64,000 nt of DNA from Crocinitomicaceae bacterium (GTDB taxonomy: Bacteria > Bacteroidota > Bacteroidia > Flavobacteriales_D > Crocinitomicaceae), in assembly GCA_016708105.1 (NCBI GenBank), contig JADJGJ010000001.1:806001-870000 (forward strand). The letters are read 5' to 3'. Below are positions 34,181 to 42,797 of the stretch, piece after piece (position 1 is the stretch's first letter; every line of letters starts with the position of its first letter). The position numbers and the translations under genes were made by a program. The notes under the pieces were generated by a model, which saw only the letters and a list, made by a program, of their open reading frames with translations, had not been told where the DNA came from and did not search any database.

Positions 34181-34249
34181 CCCCCCCAGGAATCGAACCT
34201 GGATCTAAAGTTCCGGAAACTTTCATTCTATCCATTGAACTAGGGAGCC
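34178..34249 (-). tRNA. tRNA-Arg (anticodon CCG)
   Basis: The 72-nt cloverleaf has an acceptor starting GGCTCCC paired with GGGGGCT (two wobbles) and discriminator A; CCA is not encoded. The D-arm region is GTTCAATGGATAGAAT, the anticodon stem AAAGT/ACTTT encloses loop TTCCGGA with anticodon CCG (34214-34216), and the T-arm is CCAGG-TTCGATT-CCTGG. It decodes CGG arginine codons. It lies 107 nt downstream of tRNA-fMet on the same strand and is followed directly by the tandem repeat units. Confidence 0.95.
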
Positions 34250-34356
34250 AAATACAGAGTGAGAGCGGAGTGTGAGAGCGACTCCTGAATCACGCTCTGT
34301 CTAAAAACAACAAAGTGAGTGCAGCGCTCTCGCTCTCACACTCACTCTGTTTTTAG
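34250..34356 (-). other. Inter-tRNA spacer with inverted repeats
   Basis: This 107-nt spacer begins (minus strand) with a CTACTAAAAACAGAGTGAG flank closely related to that of tRNA-Arg. Arms of the type CAGAGTGAG(n)TGTGAGAGCG near the fMet end and their complement near the Arg end can pair across the spacer. A smaller hairpin uses GTGAGTG/CACTCAC with flanking A- and T-runs. It may act in processing or partial termination. Confidence 0.6.
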
Positions 34357-34428
34357 TAGCGGGGGCCGGACTCGAACCGACGGCCTTCGGGTTATGAGCC
34401 CGACGAGCTACCACTGCTCCACCCCGCA
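34357..34428 (-). tRNA. Initiator tRNA-fMet (anticodon CAT)
   Basis: This 72-nt cloverleaf is very close to E. coli tRNA-fMet (GCGGGGTGGAGCAG start, GTAGCTCGTCGGGCTCATAACCC core). Two initiator hallmarks are visible: position 1 (T) and position 72 (T) do not pair, and the anticodon stem ends in GGG/CCC next to the CTCATAA loop (anticodon 34394-34396). CCA is not encoded. It is the first gene of the minus-strand tRNA unit. Confidence 0.95.
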
Positions 34429-34540
34429 ATATATTTTTTCAATTCTTTGCTTGCTATTGTCTGCTTTCGTTCAATAACTGAAATTTCAGACTTTGCAGAT
34501 ACACGCTCTTCAATGTGCAATGAGTGCGTATTTGCGGGTA

Positions 34541-34548
34541 CAAATATA
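34541..34548 (-). promoter_or_regulatory. Promoter -7 box for tRNA-fMet/tRNA-Arg unit
   Basis: TATATTTG on the minus strand matches TAnnTTTG exactly, about 112 nt upstream of the mature tRNA-fMet 5' end, implying a processed leader of ~105 nt. No clear TTG was found at the -33 position. Confidence 0.45.
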
Positions 34549-34655
34549 GTTACTCTTTGCTAACTACGTTTCGTTATGGTTAAATTATTTTAATTATTAG
34601 ACGCAGATTGGTTGCTTTAAGTTCTTTTGAAAGCCCCTCTAGGCAAAAGGTTCTG

Positions 34656-35069
34656 TTAAATAGCAGATTTTCTGAAGTGGGCTGCGTGTTGTTCAAGTAA
34701 CCATTCCACTGCTTTAGTCTCTTCTGTCATTACATTAACCAAATCTTTTGAACGGAATAGTTTGATATAAGTGTGAACTCCTAATTTCTGACCAAAGTTT
34801 TTTACCATCAATACTTCTGCAATGCGTAAGCGCTTGATATTTTTGTTTTCGGTGGCAAATTTTTTTGCTTCAGGTGATATGGTTAAAAAATCTTGCCTCA
34901 AGTCTATTAAGGTGCAGTATTTTTCTTCACCAAAAAGTGATTTTCTGATGGCTGTGATCTCATTCATATCGTCAAGACTAACAGGTGTGTCTTTACTGTA
35001 CCTGATAATCATTATCGGTCCAGTACGTTCAATAGTTCCTGCCGAAAACCGAATGGGTTCTATGTTCAC
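34656..35069 (-). CDS. Uncharacterised protein, STAS/SpoIIAA-like (DUF7793-like)
   Basis: The start is uncertain. GTG at 35069 gives 137 residues beginning at the predicted domain (NIEPIRFSAGTIERTG). A TTG at 35129 would add 20 residues of unclear value. The sequence alternates strands and helices, including IMIIRYSKDTPVSLDDMNEITAIRKSLFG and KYCTLIDLRQDFLTISPEAKKF. It ends with IKLFRSKDLVNVMTEETKAVEWL, the pattern of small SpoIIAA/STAS-like domains that are common and uncharacterised in Bacteroidota. There is no signal peptide or catalytic motif. The gene is divergent from era. Confidence 0.7.
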   Translation of the reverse strand: MNIEPIRFSAGTIERTGPIMIIRYSKDTPVSLDDMNEITAIRKSLFGEEKYCTLIDLRQDFLTISPEAKKFATENKNIKRLRIAEVLMVKNFGQKLGVHTYIKLFRSKDLVNVMTEETKAVEWLLEQHAAHFRKSAI

Positions 35070-35227
35070 AATTCTCAGTCTATTAAGTAATTTGGGTCTA
35101 CTAAAGTAAAAAAAAATTGATTTGGACAATAGTTTTTTTGAATTCCTTTCCGTCGGCTTTCAAACATTGTTTGCAACAAAATAATTCTCAGCTTATTAGA
35201 TATTATCTGAGTACCATGCATTATTCG

Positions 35228-35235
35228 TACCTTTG
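35228..35235 (+). promoter_or_regulatory. Promoter -7 box for era operon
   Basis: TACCTTTG matches TAnnTTTG exactly and is identical to the boxes before rpsL, uvrD and the adaptor gene. It ends 8 nt before the era ATG, so the transcript is predicted to be leaderless or to have only a few leader bases. Confidence 0.55.
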
Positions 35236-35243
35236 CGCATCTT

Positions 35244-36119
35244 ATGAAACACAAAGCGGGTTTTGTTAATATTATTGGTAATCCCAACGTGGGTAAATCA
35301 ACCCTCATGAATAAATTGGTGGGTGAGCGATTATCTATTATTACAAGCAAGGCGCAAACTACCCGACATCGCATTTTTGGTATTGTCAATGAACCGCATT
35401 ATCAAGTAGTTTTTTCTGACACGCCGGGGGTACTGCAACCTCATTATAAATTGCATGAAAACATGATGCAATTTGTTTCATCTGCCTTGCAAGATGCCGA
35501 TGTGTTTTTATTTGTGACAGATATTTTTGAGACAGATTTTAATCATCCTGAAACGCTTGAGAAATTAAAAAAAACAAAAATTCCGGTTCTTTTACTGGTA
35601 AATAAAATAGACTTAGGAGATCAGAAAAAGGCAGAAGAGAAAGCCCTTTATTGGCATGAGCAATTGCCTAATGCTGAAATTCTCCCAATATCAGCGCTTG
35701 AAGGATTTAATCTTGAGCCAATCTGGAAACGTATCATTGAATTATTGCCTGAAAACCCACCGTATTTTGACAAGGACGAATTGACAGATCGTCCGCTGCG
35801 TTTTTTTGTCAGTGAGATGATTCGTGAGAAAATTTTTGAAACTTATAGCAAGGAAATTCCCTACGCTACCCAAGTGGTAGTTGAAGAATATGTTGAAGGA
35901 GAAAAACTGGATCGCATTCGCGCAATTATCTACGTTGAACGGGCAACACAAAAAGGAATCATCATTGGTCACCAGGGCAGTAAATTAAAAACTGTAGGCA
36001 TTGCCGCACGGCGCGAAATTGAAAAATTTATTGGTAAACAAATTCATCTTGAACTTTTTGTTAAAGTAGATGAAAACTGGAGACAGAACGAACAGAAATT
36101 AGAACGGTTCGGATATTGA
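35244..36119 (+). CDS. era: GTPase Era
   Basis: This 291-residue protein has G1 GNPNVGKST, G2 region SKAQTTRHRI, G3 DTPG and G4 NKID of the Era/TrmE family. The C-terminal KH domain has the GxxG-type loop IIGHQGSKLKTVG and ends FVKVDENWRQNEQKLERFGY. Era binds 16S rRNA near its 3' end and assists 30S assembly. It is followed 23 nt later by der and then holA, the same order as in many Bacteroidota. Confidence 0.97.
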   Translation: MKHKAGFVNIIGNPNVGKSTLMNKLVGERLSIITSKAQTTRHRIFGIVNEPHYQVVFSDTPGVLQPHYKLHENMMQFVSSALQDADVFLFVTDIFETDFNHPETLEKLKKTKIPVLLLVNKIDLGDQKKAEEKALYWHEQLPNAEILPISALEGFNLEPIWKRIIELLPENPPYFDKDELTDRPLRFFVSEMIREKIFETYSKEIPYATQVVVEEYVEGEKLDRIRAIIYVERATQKGIIIGHQGSKLKTVGIAARREIEKFIGKQIHLELFVKVDENWRQNEQKLERFGY

Positions 36120-36142
36120 ATAATTGTAATTGATTTAAAAAG

Positions 36143-37450
36143 ATGTCAAATATATTAGCCATAGTAGGCAGACCCAATGTAGGAAAATCCACCTTGTTCA
36201 ACCGCTTGGTTGGCTCTCGCACTGCTATTGTAGAAGAGATGCCGGGTGTAACGCGTGATCGTATTTATGGTGTAAGTGAATGGAACGGGATAGAGTTCAG
36301 CGTAATTGATACCGGCGGCTACGTGCGTGGATCAGATGATATTTTTGAAGGTGAAATTCGAAAACAAGTTGATATTGCAATTGAAGAATCTGAAGTGATC
36401 TTATTTGTGGTTGATGTTACTACCGGTGTTACTGATTTGGATATTTCAGTGGCTGATTTATTGCGCCGATCAAAGAAACCGGTTTTTTTGGTGGCTAATA
36501 AAGTAGATACACCTTCTCGTGAAAATGATGCGCTTGAATTCTATTCATTGGGGCTTGGAGATTTGCATCATATTTCTGCAATTAATGGTTCAGGTACAGG
36601 TGACTTGTTGGATGAAGTGGTAAAAAAATTCTCACCTGAAGGCGCTCCTGATGACGACAGTGGTGTGCCAAAAATTGCGGTAGTAGGAAAACCTAATGTA
36701 GGTAAATCTTCTTTCATCAATGCAATAACAGGTGAAGACCGAAACATTGTAACGCCAATAAGCGGAACAACACGTGACGCTGTGGATACTCGGTATAAAT
36801 TATTTGGTTTTGATTTTAGATTAATTGATACAGCCGGTATAAGAAAACGCGCTAAGGTGCATGAAGATATAGAGTATTACAGCGTAATGCGATCTATCAG
36901 GAGCATTGAATATTCTGATGTCTGCATTTTTATGGTTGATGCAACTGAAGGTATACAGAGACAAGATTTGAGCATCTTTTATATCATTGAAAAAAATCAC
37001 AAAGGAGTAGTGGTAGTTGTGAACAAATGGGATTTGGTTGAAAAATCAAATAATACCATGAAAGATTTTGAAGAAAAATTACTCAAACAGCTTGCACCGT
37101 TTAATGATGTACCCGTTATTTTCACATCTACAATTACCAAACAACGTATTCATAAAGTGCTTGAAAAAGCAATGGAAGTTTTTGAAAATAGAACAAAAAG
37201 AATTGCTACTCATAAACTGAATGATTTTGTGCAAGAGATGATGGAGCGCAATCCGCCACCCGCGGTTAAAGGAAAATATGTGAAGATAAAATTTGCAACA
37301 CAATTACCTACCCATGCGCCTTCATTTGCTTTCTTTTGCAATCTTCCGCAATATGTCAAAGATCCATACAAACGATTTGTTGAAAACCGTTTGCGTGAAG
37401 AGTTTAATTTTGAAGGTGTGCCTGTGAGAATATTTTTCAGAGCAAAATAG
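36143..37450 (+). CDS. der: Ribosome-associated GTPase Der (EngA)
   Basis: This 435-residue protein has the two tandem G domains unique to Der. The first has GRPNVGKST, DTGGY and NKVD; the second has GKPNVGKSS, DTAGIRKRAK and NKWD. A C-terminal KH-like domain ends in FEGVPVRIFFRAK. Der acts in 50S subunit assembly. It lies between era (23-nt gap) and holA (3-nt gap), so it is part of the same transcript. Confidence 0.97.
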   Translation: MSNILAIVGRPNVGKSTLFNRLVGSRTAIVEEMPGVTRDRIYGVSEWNGIEFSVIDTGGYVRGSDDIFEGEIRKQVDIAIEESEVILFVVDVTTGVTDLDISVADLLRRSKKPVFLVANKVDTPSRENDALEFYSLGLGDLHHISAINGSGTGDLLDEVVKKFSPEGAPDDDSGVPKIAVVGKPNVGKSSFINAITGEDRNIVTPISGTTRDAVDTRYKLFGFDFRLIDTAGIRKRAKVHEDIEYYSVMRSIRSIEYSDVCIFMVDATEGIQRQDLSIFYIIEKNHKGVVVVVNKWDLVEKSNNTMKDFEEKLLKQLAPFNDVPVIFTSTITKQRIHKVLEKAMEVFENRTKRIATHKLNDFVQEMMERNPPPAVKGKYVKIKFATQLPTHAPSFAFFCNLPQYVKDPYKRFVENRLREEFNFEGVPVRIFFRAK

Positions 37451-37453
37451 ATC

Positions 37454-38461
37454 ATGAAATTTGAAGAGCTAGTTTCATCCATCAAAAAAAGATCATTTAA
37501 ACCGTTGTATCTTTTACACGGTGAAGAACCTTATTATATTGATCAAATAGCTGAACTGGCAAGCCAAAATATTTTGAGTGATGGCGAGCGTGATTTTAAT
37601 CAAACCATTTTTTACGCCCGAGATACGCAGCCAATGGCTGTAATTGACACCGCTTTGCGATTACCCATGATGAGCGAGTTTCAAGTAGTCATTGTTCGTG
37701 AGGCACAAGATTATTCCAAGGCAAGTCAATGGGAACAATTTGAAAAATATTTTGATAATCCGGCTCCACAAACCATTCTCATCTTTGCTCACAAATACAA
37801 AACGCTTGACAAGAGATTCAGATCATATAAACTTTTAGAAAAAAAAGGAATCATTTTTGAATCACCCAAAGTGAAAGATTATCAGGTGCCTGATTGGGTG
37901 AAAAATCATGTCATTGCAAAAAAATATCAAATTACTGACAAAGCGGTTGCATTGATTTGTGAATTCATTGGCAGTGATTTAGGTCGCATTGCCAATGAGG
38001 TTGAAAAGCTGATGACCATTGTACCTGTGGGAACTCAAATCAACGAAAAGCACATTGAGCAACATATTGGCATCAGCAAAGATTATAATGTTTTTGAACT
38101 GGTCAATGCGGTAGCTGACCGCAATGTGATGAAGGCTAATCGCATCGTAAATTATTTTGGTCAGAATCCAAAAGCAACACATAGCGTAGTTGTGATTGCC
38201 AATTTATTGGCTATGTATCAGCGTATGTTCAAGGCGCACTTTGCGCAAACTGAAGATCCGGCAAAACTGGCCTCACTGCTTAAAGTAGCCCCCTTTGCTG
38301 CTAAAGAAATAGTGAAGAATAAAAAGAAGCATCCGGCAAAAATTATTTCTCGAAATTTTAGCATCCTACGAGAGTATGATATGTTGTCAAAAGGTGTTGG
38401 CAGTGCCGGTTTACCTGACGGTGAGCTGATGAAAGAACTGATTTTTAAATTGCTTCATTAA
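37454..38461 (+). CDS. holA: DNA polymerase III subunit delta
   Basis: This 335-residue protein matches HolA. It begins LVSSIKKRSFKPLYLLHGEEPYYIDQI, the family's start 'p.yllyGeE.yli'. It contains DWVKNHVIAKKYQITDKAVALICEFIGSDLGRIANEVEKL, with the AAA+ lid features, and the IGISKDYNVFELVNAVADRN signature. As the clamp-loader wrench it opens the beta clamp. It is the third gene of the era-der-holA operon. Confidence 0.95.
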   Translation: MKFEELVSSIKKRSFKPLYLLHGEEPYYIDQIAELASQNILSDGERDFNQTIFYARDTQPMAVIDTALRLPMMSEFQVVIVREAQDYSKASQWEQFEKYFDNPAPQTILIFAHKYKTLDKRFRSYKLLEKKGIIFESPKVKDYQVPDWVKNHVIAKKYQITDKAVALICEFIGSDLGRIANEVEKLMTIVPVGTQINEKHIEQHIGISKDYNVFELVNAVADRNVMKANRIVNYFGQNPKATHSVVVIANLLAMYQRMFKAHFAQTEDPAKLASLLKVAPFAAKEIVKNKKKHPAKIISRNFSILREYDMLSKGVGSAGLPDGELMKELIFKLLH

Positions 38462-38535
38462 CAACCGTTCAATTGGCTTTATCCACCGTTAGCTAAGTAA
38501 TGTGCCTAACCCACTGTGAGTACAATGGAATATCT

Positions 38536-38543
38536 TATCTTTG
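38536..38543 (+). promoter_or_regulatory. Promoter -7 box for TonB-dependent receptor gene
   Basis: TATCTTTG matches TAnnTTTG exactly, 96 nt before the receptor ATG. No TTG is apparent at the -33 position. Confidence 0.4.
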
Positions 38544-38639
38544 GAACTTTCAATGAAACTGTGAAAAATGTACCGTACAATATTGGTTTTCAATTTCAGT
38601 TCTTGTTGATGCATACTTTTAACTTTTAATTCAACATTC

Positions 38640-40952
38640 ATGCGTTACCTGAGTGCACTTATTTTGTTATTCGTCTTTTCTGCTTTTGGATTCTCACAAA
38701 CCGGTACCGTGCGTGGTATTGTTAAAAATGGAGATGATGGAAACGCAGTTCCTTTTGCAAAGGTGATGTTGATGGGGGCAGATAAAAATGCTATCACTGA
38801 TGGAGATGGTTTGTTTTCTATTCCTCAGGTTCCTTCAGGTAAGTACACTTTGCGTGTTACATCAACCGGTTTTGCAGATTATACAAAAGAGATTGAAGTG
38901 ATAGCCGGAGGCATGCTTGATGTTGAAGTTGAATTAACATCAGGTATTAATTTGGATCAGGTTGAAGTGGTTGCTGAAGACAAAGAGAAAATTACTGATC
39001 CACGAACATCTGTTGTCAAAATTACCAACACTGATATTAAACGCGTACCTGTTACCGGTGGTACTGCTGACATTGCCGGATATTTTCAAACAGTGCCCGG
39101 TGTGGTTTCAACCGGTGACCAAGGCGGACAGGTGTACGTGCGTGGTGGAACTCCAATTCAAAATAAAGTTCTTCTTGATGGAATGACCATTTACAATCCC
39201 TTTCACTCAATTGGGTTTTATTCTGTTTTTGAAACTGAACTGATTCGGTCTGCAGATATTTATACCGGAGGATTCAATGCAAAATACGGCGGAAGAATTT
39301 CGTCAGTTATGGATATTTCATATCGTGATGGTAATACTAAAAGATTCAGTGGTGCTGTTGGTATTTCACCTTTCACATCTCAGCTTTTGCTTGAAGGTCC
39401 TATAGGTAAATCGCAAAATGTATCGTATGTTTTTACAGGAAAAGCGTCTCTTTTAGAGGCTACTTCAAAAACGCTATATCCTTACATTAATGATGGGGAA
39501 GGATTGCCATTTAATTTTTATGATTTCTACGGAAAAATTACCGTGCATGGTGATCAGGCAAATAAGTTCAGTGTGTTTGGTTTTTCTCACAATGATCAGG
39601 TAACTTATCAGGCCGTTTCTAACCTGCAGTGGAATTCGTTTGGAGCAGGCTCTAATTTCATTTTTGTGCCAACTAATTCTGAACTGTTCATGAAAGGTCG
39701 TTTCAATTTTTCAGGTTACAATATCTTGCTTGAAGAAGAAAATCTGGCTGACAGAAGTAGCTCAATTATTGGTTCTGAACTTGCGTTTGATTTTACCTAC
39801 CATTTGCCGGGAAAAAGTAAATTGGAATATGGTTTTGGATTCAACTATTTTCAAACTGAATTCAATACATTCAATGAAGTGAATCGCCGAATTGAAAATA
39901 ATAATAGCTCAATAGAAGGTGGTGCCTATATCAATTACAGATATGTTTCAGCTAATCGTAGATTGGTGCTTGAACCGGGTGCGCGTTTTCAAGGTTATGC
40001 ATCCGTTGGACAGGTAACTATTGAACCTCGCTTTAGTGGTAAATATAATATTACTGATGAGTTCAGATTAAAAGTTGCAGGTGGATATTTCACCCAGAAT
40101 TTTACTTCATCTAATTCTGATAAAGATGTAGTGAATTTATTTTACGGCTTCATTACCGGACCTGAAAACCTGCCCTCAAAATTTGTTTTGCCTGATGGCT
40201 CTGAACGTGAAGTAACAAATGGTCTACAAAAAGCGTGGCATGGTATCTTTGGAATTGAAGTAGATATTTCAAAAAGACTAACCATGAACATTGAGGGTTA
40301 TTACAAATACTTTTCACAAATGACCAACGTGAATCAAAATAAAATATTTGAAGATAACGCGGTGAATTTTGATGTTGATGATGTCTATAAAAAGGATTTC
40401 ATCATTGAAAGCGGAATTGCTTATGGTGGTGATATCGTGTTCACTTTCTCTACTAAAAAATTCTACTTGTGGGCTGTATATGCATACGGAAAAGTAACGC
40501 GCTGGGATGGCTTTCAAACCTACTACCCGGTGTTTGACCGAAGACATAATGTTAATCTGATTTCAACTTACAATTTTGGAAAAAAAGAGAGCTGGGAAAT
40601 TTCAGCGAGATGGAATTTGGGTACAGGTTTCCCATTCAAACAAACAAATGGTGTATACGAAAAACCAACAATTGATCAAGTTGATAGCGAATATTGGACA
40701 GGTAATGCATCAAGCCTTACATTTTTATATGATGATGAAAATAATGGACGACTACCAACATATCATCGTTTGGATATGAATATCAAAAAAACCATTTCAC
40801 CTGAAAAAAATAAAAATTTGAAATTTGAATTTATTGCCGGTATCACAAATATTTACAGCCGCCAAAATATCTTCTATGTAAACAGGGTAACCAATCAAAA
40901 AGTATATCAGTTGCCTATTATGCCTAGTCTTGCGTTTACCATGAAGTTTTAA
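38640..40952 (+). CDS. TonB-dependent outer-membrane receptor with CarboxypepD_reg-like N-domain
   Basis: This 770-residue protein has a signal peptide (about 1-20, ending FGFSQ). Residues ~22-105 are a CarboxypepD_reg-like Ig fold (TVRGIVKNGDDGNAVPFAKVML, then GLFSIPQVPSGKYTLRV). A plug domain follows (PGVVSTGDQGGQVYVRGGTPIQNKVLLDGMTIYNP). The remainder is a beta-barrel ending in an aromatic (LPIMPSLAFTMKF). There is no SusD partner and the size is below SusC. The substrate is unknown. The next gene, another predicted barrel, begins 43 nt later and may be co-transcribed. Confidence 0.93.
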   Translation: MRYLSALILLFVFSAFGFSQTGTVRGIVKNGDDGNAVPFAKVMLMGADKNAITDGDGLFSIPQVPSGKYTLRVTSTGFADYTKEIEVIAGGMLDVEVELTSGINLDQVEVVAEDKEKITDPRTSVVKITNTDIKRVPVTGGTADIAGYFQTVPGVVSTGDQGGQVYVRGGTPIQNKVLLDGMTIYNPFHSIGFYSVFETELIRSADIYTGGFNAKYGGRISSVMDISYRDGNTKRFSGAVGISPFTSQLLLEGPIGKSQNVSYVFTGKASLLEATSKTLYPYINDGEGLPFNFYDFYGKITVHGDQANKFSVFGFSHNDQVTYQAVSNLQWNSFGAGSNFIFVPTNSELFMKGRFNFSGYNILLEEENLADRSSSIIGSELAFDFTYHLPGKSKLEYGFGFNYFQTEFNTFNEVNRRIENNNSSIEGGAYINYRYVSANRRLVLEPGARFQGYASVGQVTIEPRFSGKYNITDEFRLKVAGGYFTQNFTSSNSDKDVVNLFYGFITGPENLPSKFVLPDGSEREVTNGLQKAWHGIFGIEVDISKRLTMNIEGYYKYFSQMTNVNQNKIFEDNAVNFDVDDVYKKDFIIESGIAYGGDIVFTFSTKKFYLWAVYAYGKVTRWDGFQTYYPVFDRRHNVNLISTYNFGKKESWEISARWNLGTGFPFKQTNGVYEKPTIDQVDSEYWTGNASSLTFLYDDENNGRLPTYHRLDMNIKKTISPEKNKNLKFEFIAGITNIYSRQNIFYVNRVTNQKVYQLPIMPSLAFTMKF

Positions 40953-40995
40953 TTTTTGGAACGTGCTTTGCTCTGACAATCTCAAATAACAGGGT

Positions 40996-41514
40996 ATGAC
41001 GCGTTGGAGCATTTTATTTTTTCTTCTTATTCAGTTTGTCTTCATGGCAATGGCCTCAGAGCCATCTGAATTTAATTTATCATCAGAATTTAAACTAAAA
41101 GATTTGAATCGCAGAGCTCAGCATCCGGTGGGATTTAATCTTTATGGTTTTGGCCCAATGTCAGGAGCTGGAATAACCATGGATGCATTTATCACCCCAA
41201 AATTTGCATTTGAAACCGGTGCAGGTTTTCGTGATTTTGATCTCAATCACGCCTTTACCATAGGTGCGCGTTATCATTTGCTGGGTAAAACTATGTTGAA
41301 TTTGACACCTTATATTGGAATTTATACTGCTTTTCATTATAACGGAACATCGTTGCAGAATCATGCTGTGTATATTCCGGTAGGTATACACAGAATCAAA
41401 AAGAATGGCTTTTGCTGGTCAGCTGAAATCGCATGGCAACGCAATGTTTTTAATGGCAATCATTTGTCAGGTGGTTTCAGAATTGGGTATCGTTTCAAAA
41501 AGAGAAATAAGTAG
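40996..41514 (+). CDS. Small outer-membrane beta-barrel-like protein
   Basis: This 172-residue protein has a signal peptide (about 1-20, ending MAMAS). The mature protein has alternating amphipathic strands with aromatic girdles: FALETG-type FAFETGAGFRDFDL, FTIGARYHLL, LTPYIGIYTAFHY, and SGGFRIGYRF at the C-terminus. This is typical of an 8-strand outer-membrane barrel. No specific family is recognised. It follows the TonB-dependent receptor by 43 nt. Confidence 0.75.
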   Translation: MTRWSILFFLLIQFVFMAMASEPSEFNLSSEFKLKDLNRRAQHPVGFNLYGFGPMSGAGITMDAFITPKFAFETGAGFRDFDLNHAFTIGARYHLLGKTMLNLTPYIGIYTAFHYNGTSLQNHAVYIPVGIHRIKKNGFCWSAEIAWQRNVFNGNHLSGGFRIGYRFKKRNK

Positions 41515-41582
41515 TCGACATTGTCATCTTGGGTATTTGAATATCTTAGTAAATACTTAATTAAACAAAATCCGTTTTATCT

Positions 41583-41954
41583 ATGAAAAATGCCATTATT
41601 GCAATTGTATTTATTTTAAATGCTCTTGCTTTTGGACAACAAACTTGTCAAGAGTTTTTTGCGAGTGGAATCACCTTAAAATATACCGACGGCAAAGAAT
41701 GGTATGGTCCGGTGCTGGTGAAAAATGGAATGTTTATTGAAAAATTCGGTGTTGGAAATATCGTCATAAAGTCTGCAATAAATTGGATATCTGATTGCAG
41801 TTTTACCATGACAATCATAAGTGCTAAAGGAAACACAAATTTACAAAAAGGGCAATCCATGACTATTGTAATTGATGAGGTGGTTGGTACAAAGGCTTAC
41901 TTTCATTATGAAGGTGATGAAGTATCCAAAACCATGTTTTACATCAAAGTATAG
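41583..41954 (+). CDS. Small secreted protein of unknown function
   Basis: This 123-residue protein has a signal peptide (about 1-19, ending ALAFGQ). It contains QTCQEFFASGITLKY near the mature start and a NWISDCSFTMTI strand later. This 'C.eF..G ... I.W.sdC.f.l' layout occurs in short Bacteroidota secreted proteins of unknown role, with the two cysteines probably paired. There is no operon evidence. It lies between the barrel gene and a regulator gene on the same strand. Confidence 0.7.
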   Translation: MKNAIIAIVFILNALAFGQQTCQEFFASGITLKYTDGKEWYGPVLVKNGMFIEKFGVGNIVIKSAINWISDCSFTMTIISAKGNTNLQKGQSMTIVIDEVVGTKAYFHYEGDEVSKTMFYIKV

Positions 41955-42023
41955 CCATTGGTTTAATCAAGGCAATGTTTATCGCAGGTGAAAAAAAAAT
42001 TTCATTTAATCAATCTCTCTGAT

Positions 42024-42031
42024 TATATTTG
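42024..42031 (+). promoter_or_regulatory. Promoter -7 box for NarL-type regulator
   Basis: TATATTTG matches TAnnTTTG exactly and lies 30 nt before the GTG start, giving a short leader. Confidence 0.45.
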
Positions 42032-42061
42032 TATAGGTTTATTTAAAATCATTCTAAATAA

Positions 42062-42733
42062 GTGAAATTAGTCCTTGCAGATAGTAATGAACTTGCGCGG
42101 GTTGGCCTCAGAGCCATTCTTCGTGGAAATGACATTGAAATTGTTGGTGAATCAGAATCAAGTGACGAGTTATTAAGTCAGGTTAAATCTTTTGAGCCTG
42201 ACTTGATTTTGATTGACTACACCAGTAAAGGCTTTACCATTGATGTTGTACCGCAAGTATTGGTGCAATTTCCCAAATTAAAAATTATTGCCATTACACC
42301 TGAGCAATCAGGAACCACCTTGATTCATGCCATCAAAAGTGGTGTAATGTCATACGTAAAAAAAGATTGTAGCCTGGGTGAAATTGTTGATGCAGTAAAA
42401 GAAACAAATAGTGGTAATAAGTTTTTTTGCGGACAGATTTTGGATACCATTCGCAAAGAACGAATTGACGTGGAGCAATTAGCTGAAATAGAATTTTCAT
42501 GTGACCCAATTGTGCTATCTGAACGAGAAATTGAAATCATTACGTTGATTGCTGAAGGTCTTACTAATCCTGAAATTTCGGAAAAGCTTTTTCTCAGTAA
42601 ACACACGGTGAATACGCATCGCAAGAACATCATGGCTAAATTGGGCGTAAAAAATACTGCTGGAATTGTCATGTTTGCAGTAAAGCAAAATTATACGACA
42701 CCTAATAAATTTCTATTCACCGGAGAAAACTAA
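42062..42733 (+). CDS. NarL/FixJ-type LuxR-family response regulator
   Basis: The gene has 223 residues with a GTG start at 42062. The receiver domain (1 to about 120) has LVLADSNELARVGLRAIL, the phospho-acceptor Asp in LILIDYTSKG (about residue 53), and the Lys in SYVKKDC. The usual acidic pair near the N-terminus is reduced to one Asp (ADS rather than ADD). The C-terminal domain (about 150-215) is a LuxR HTH: LSEREIEIITLIAEGLTNPEISEKL, then LSKHTVNTHRKNIMAKLGV. No histidine kinase is adjacent, so it is an orphan. It ends at a terminator shared with the convergent gene. Confidence 0.92.
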   Translation: MKLVLADSNELARVGLRAILRGNDIEIVGESESSDELLSQVKSFEPDLILIDYTSKGFTIDVVPQVLVQFPKLKIIAITPEQSGTTLIHAIKSGVMSYVKKDCSLGEIVDAVKETNSGNKFFCGQILDTIRKERIDVEQLAEIEFSCDPIVLSEREIEIITLIAEGLTNPEISEKLFLSKHTVNTHRKNIMAKLGVKNTAGIVMFAVKQNYTTPNKFLFTGEN

Positions 42734-42769
42734 AAGCGGATTGACAGTTTAATTTTTCAACCCGCTTTT
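42732..42769. terminator. Bidirectional terminator
   Basis: AAAAGCGGATTGA and TCAACCCGCTTTT pair with one mismatch around a 12-nt loop, with T-runs in both directions. It lies between the convergent regulator (+) and DUF4173-like (-) genes. Confidence 0.75.
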
Positions 42770-42797
42770 TGAATTATTTAGTTAGGATAAATTTCAA

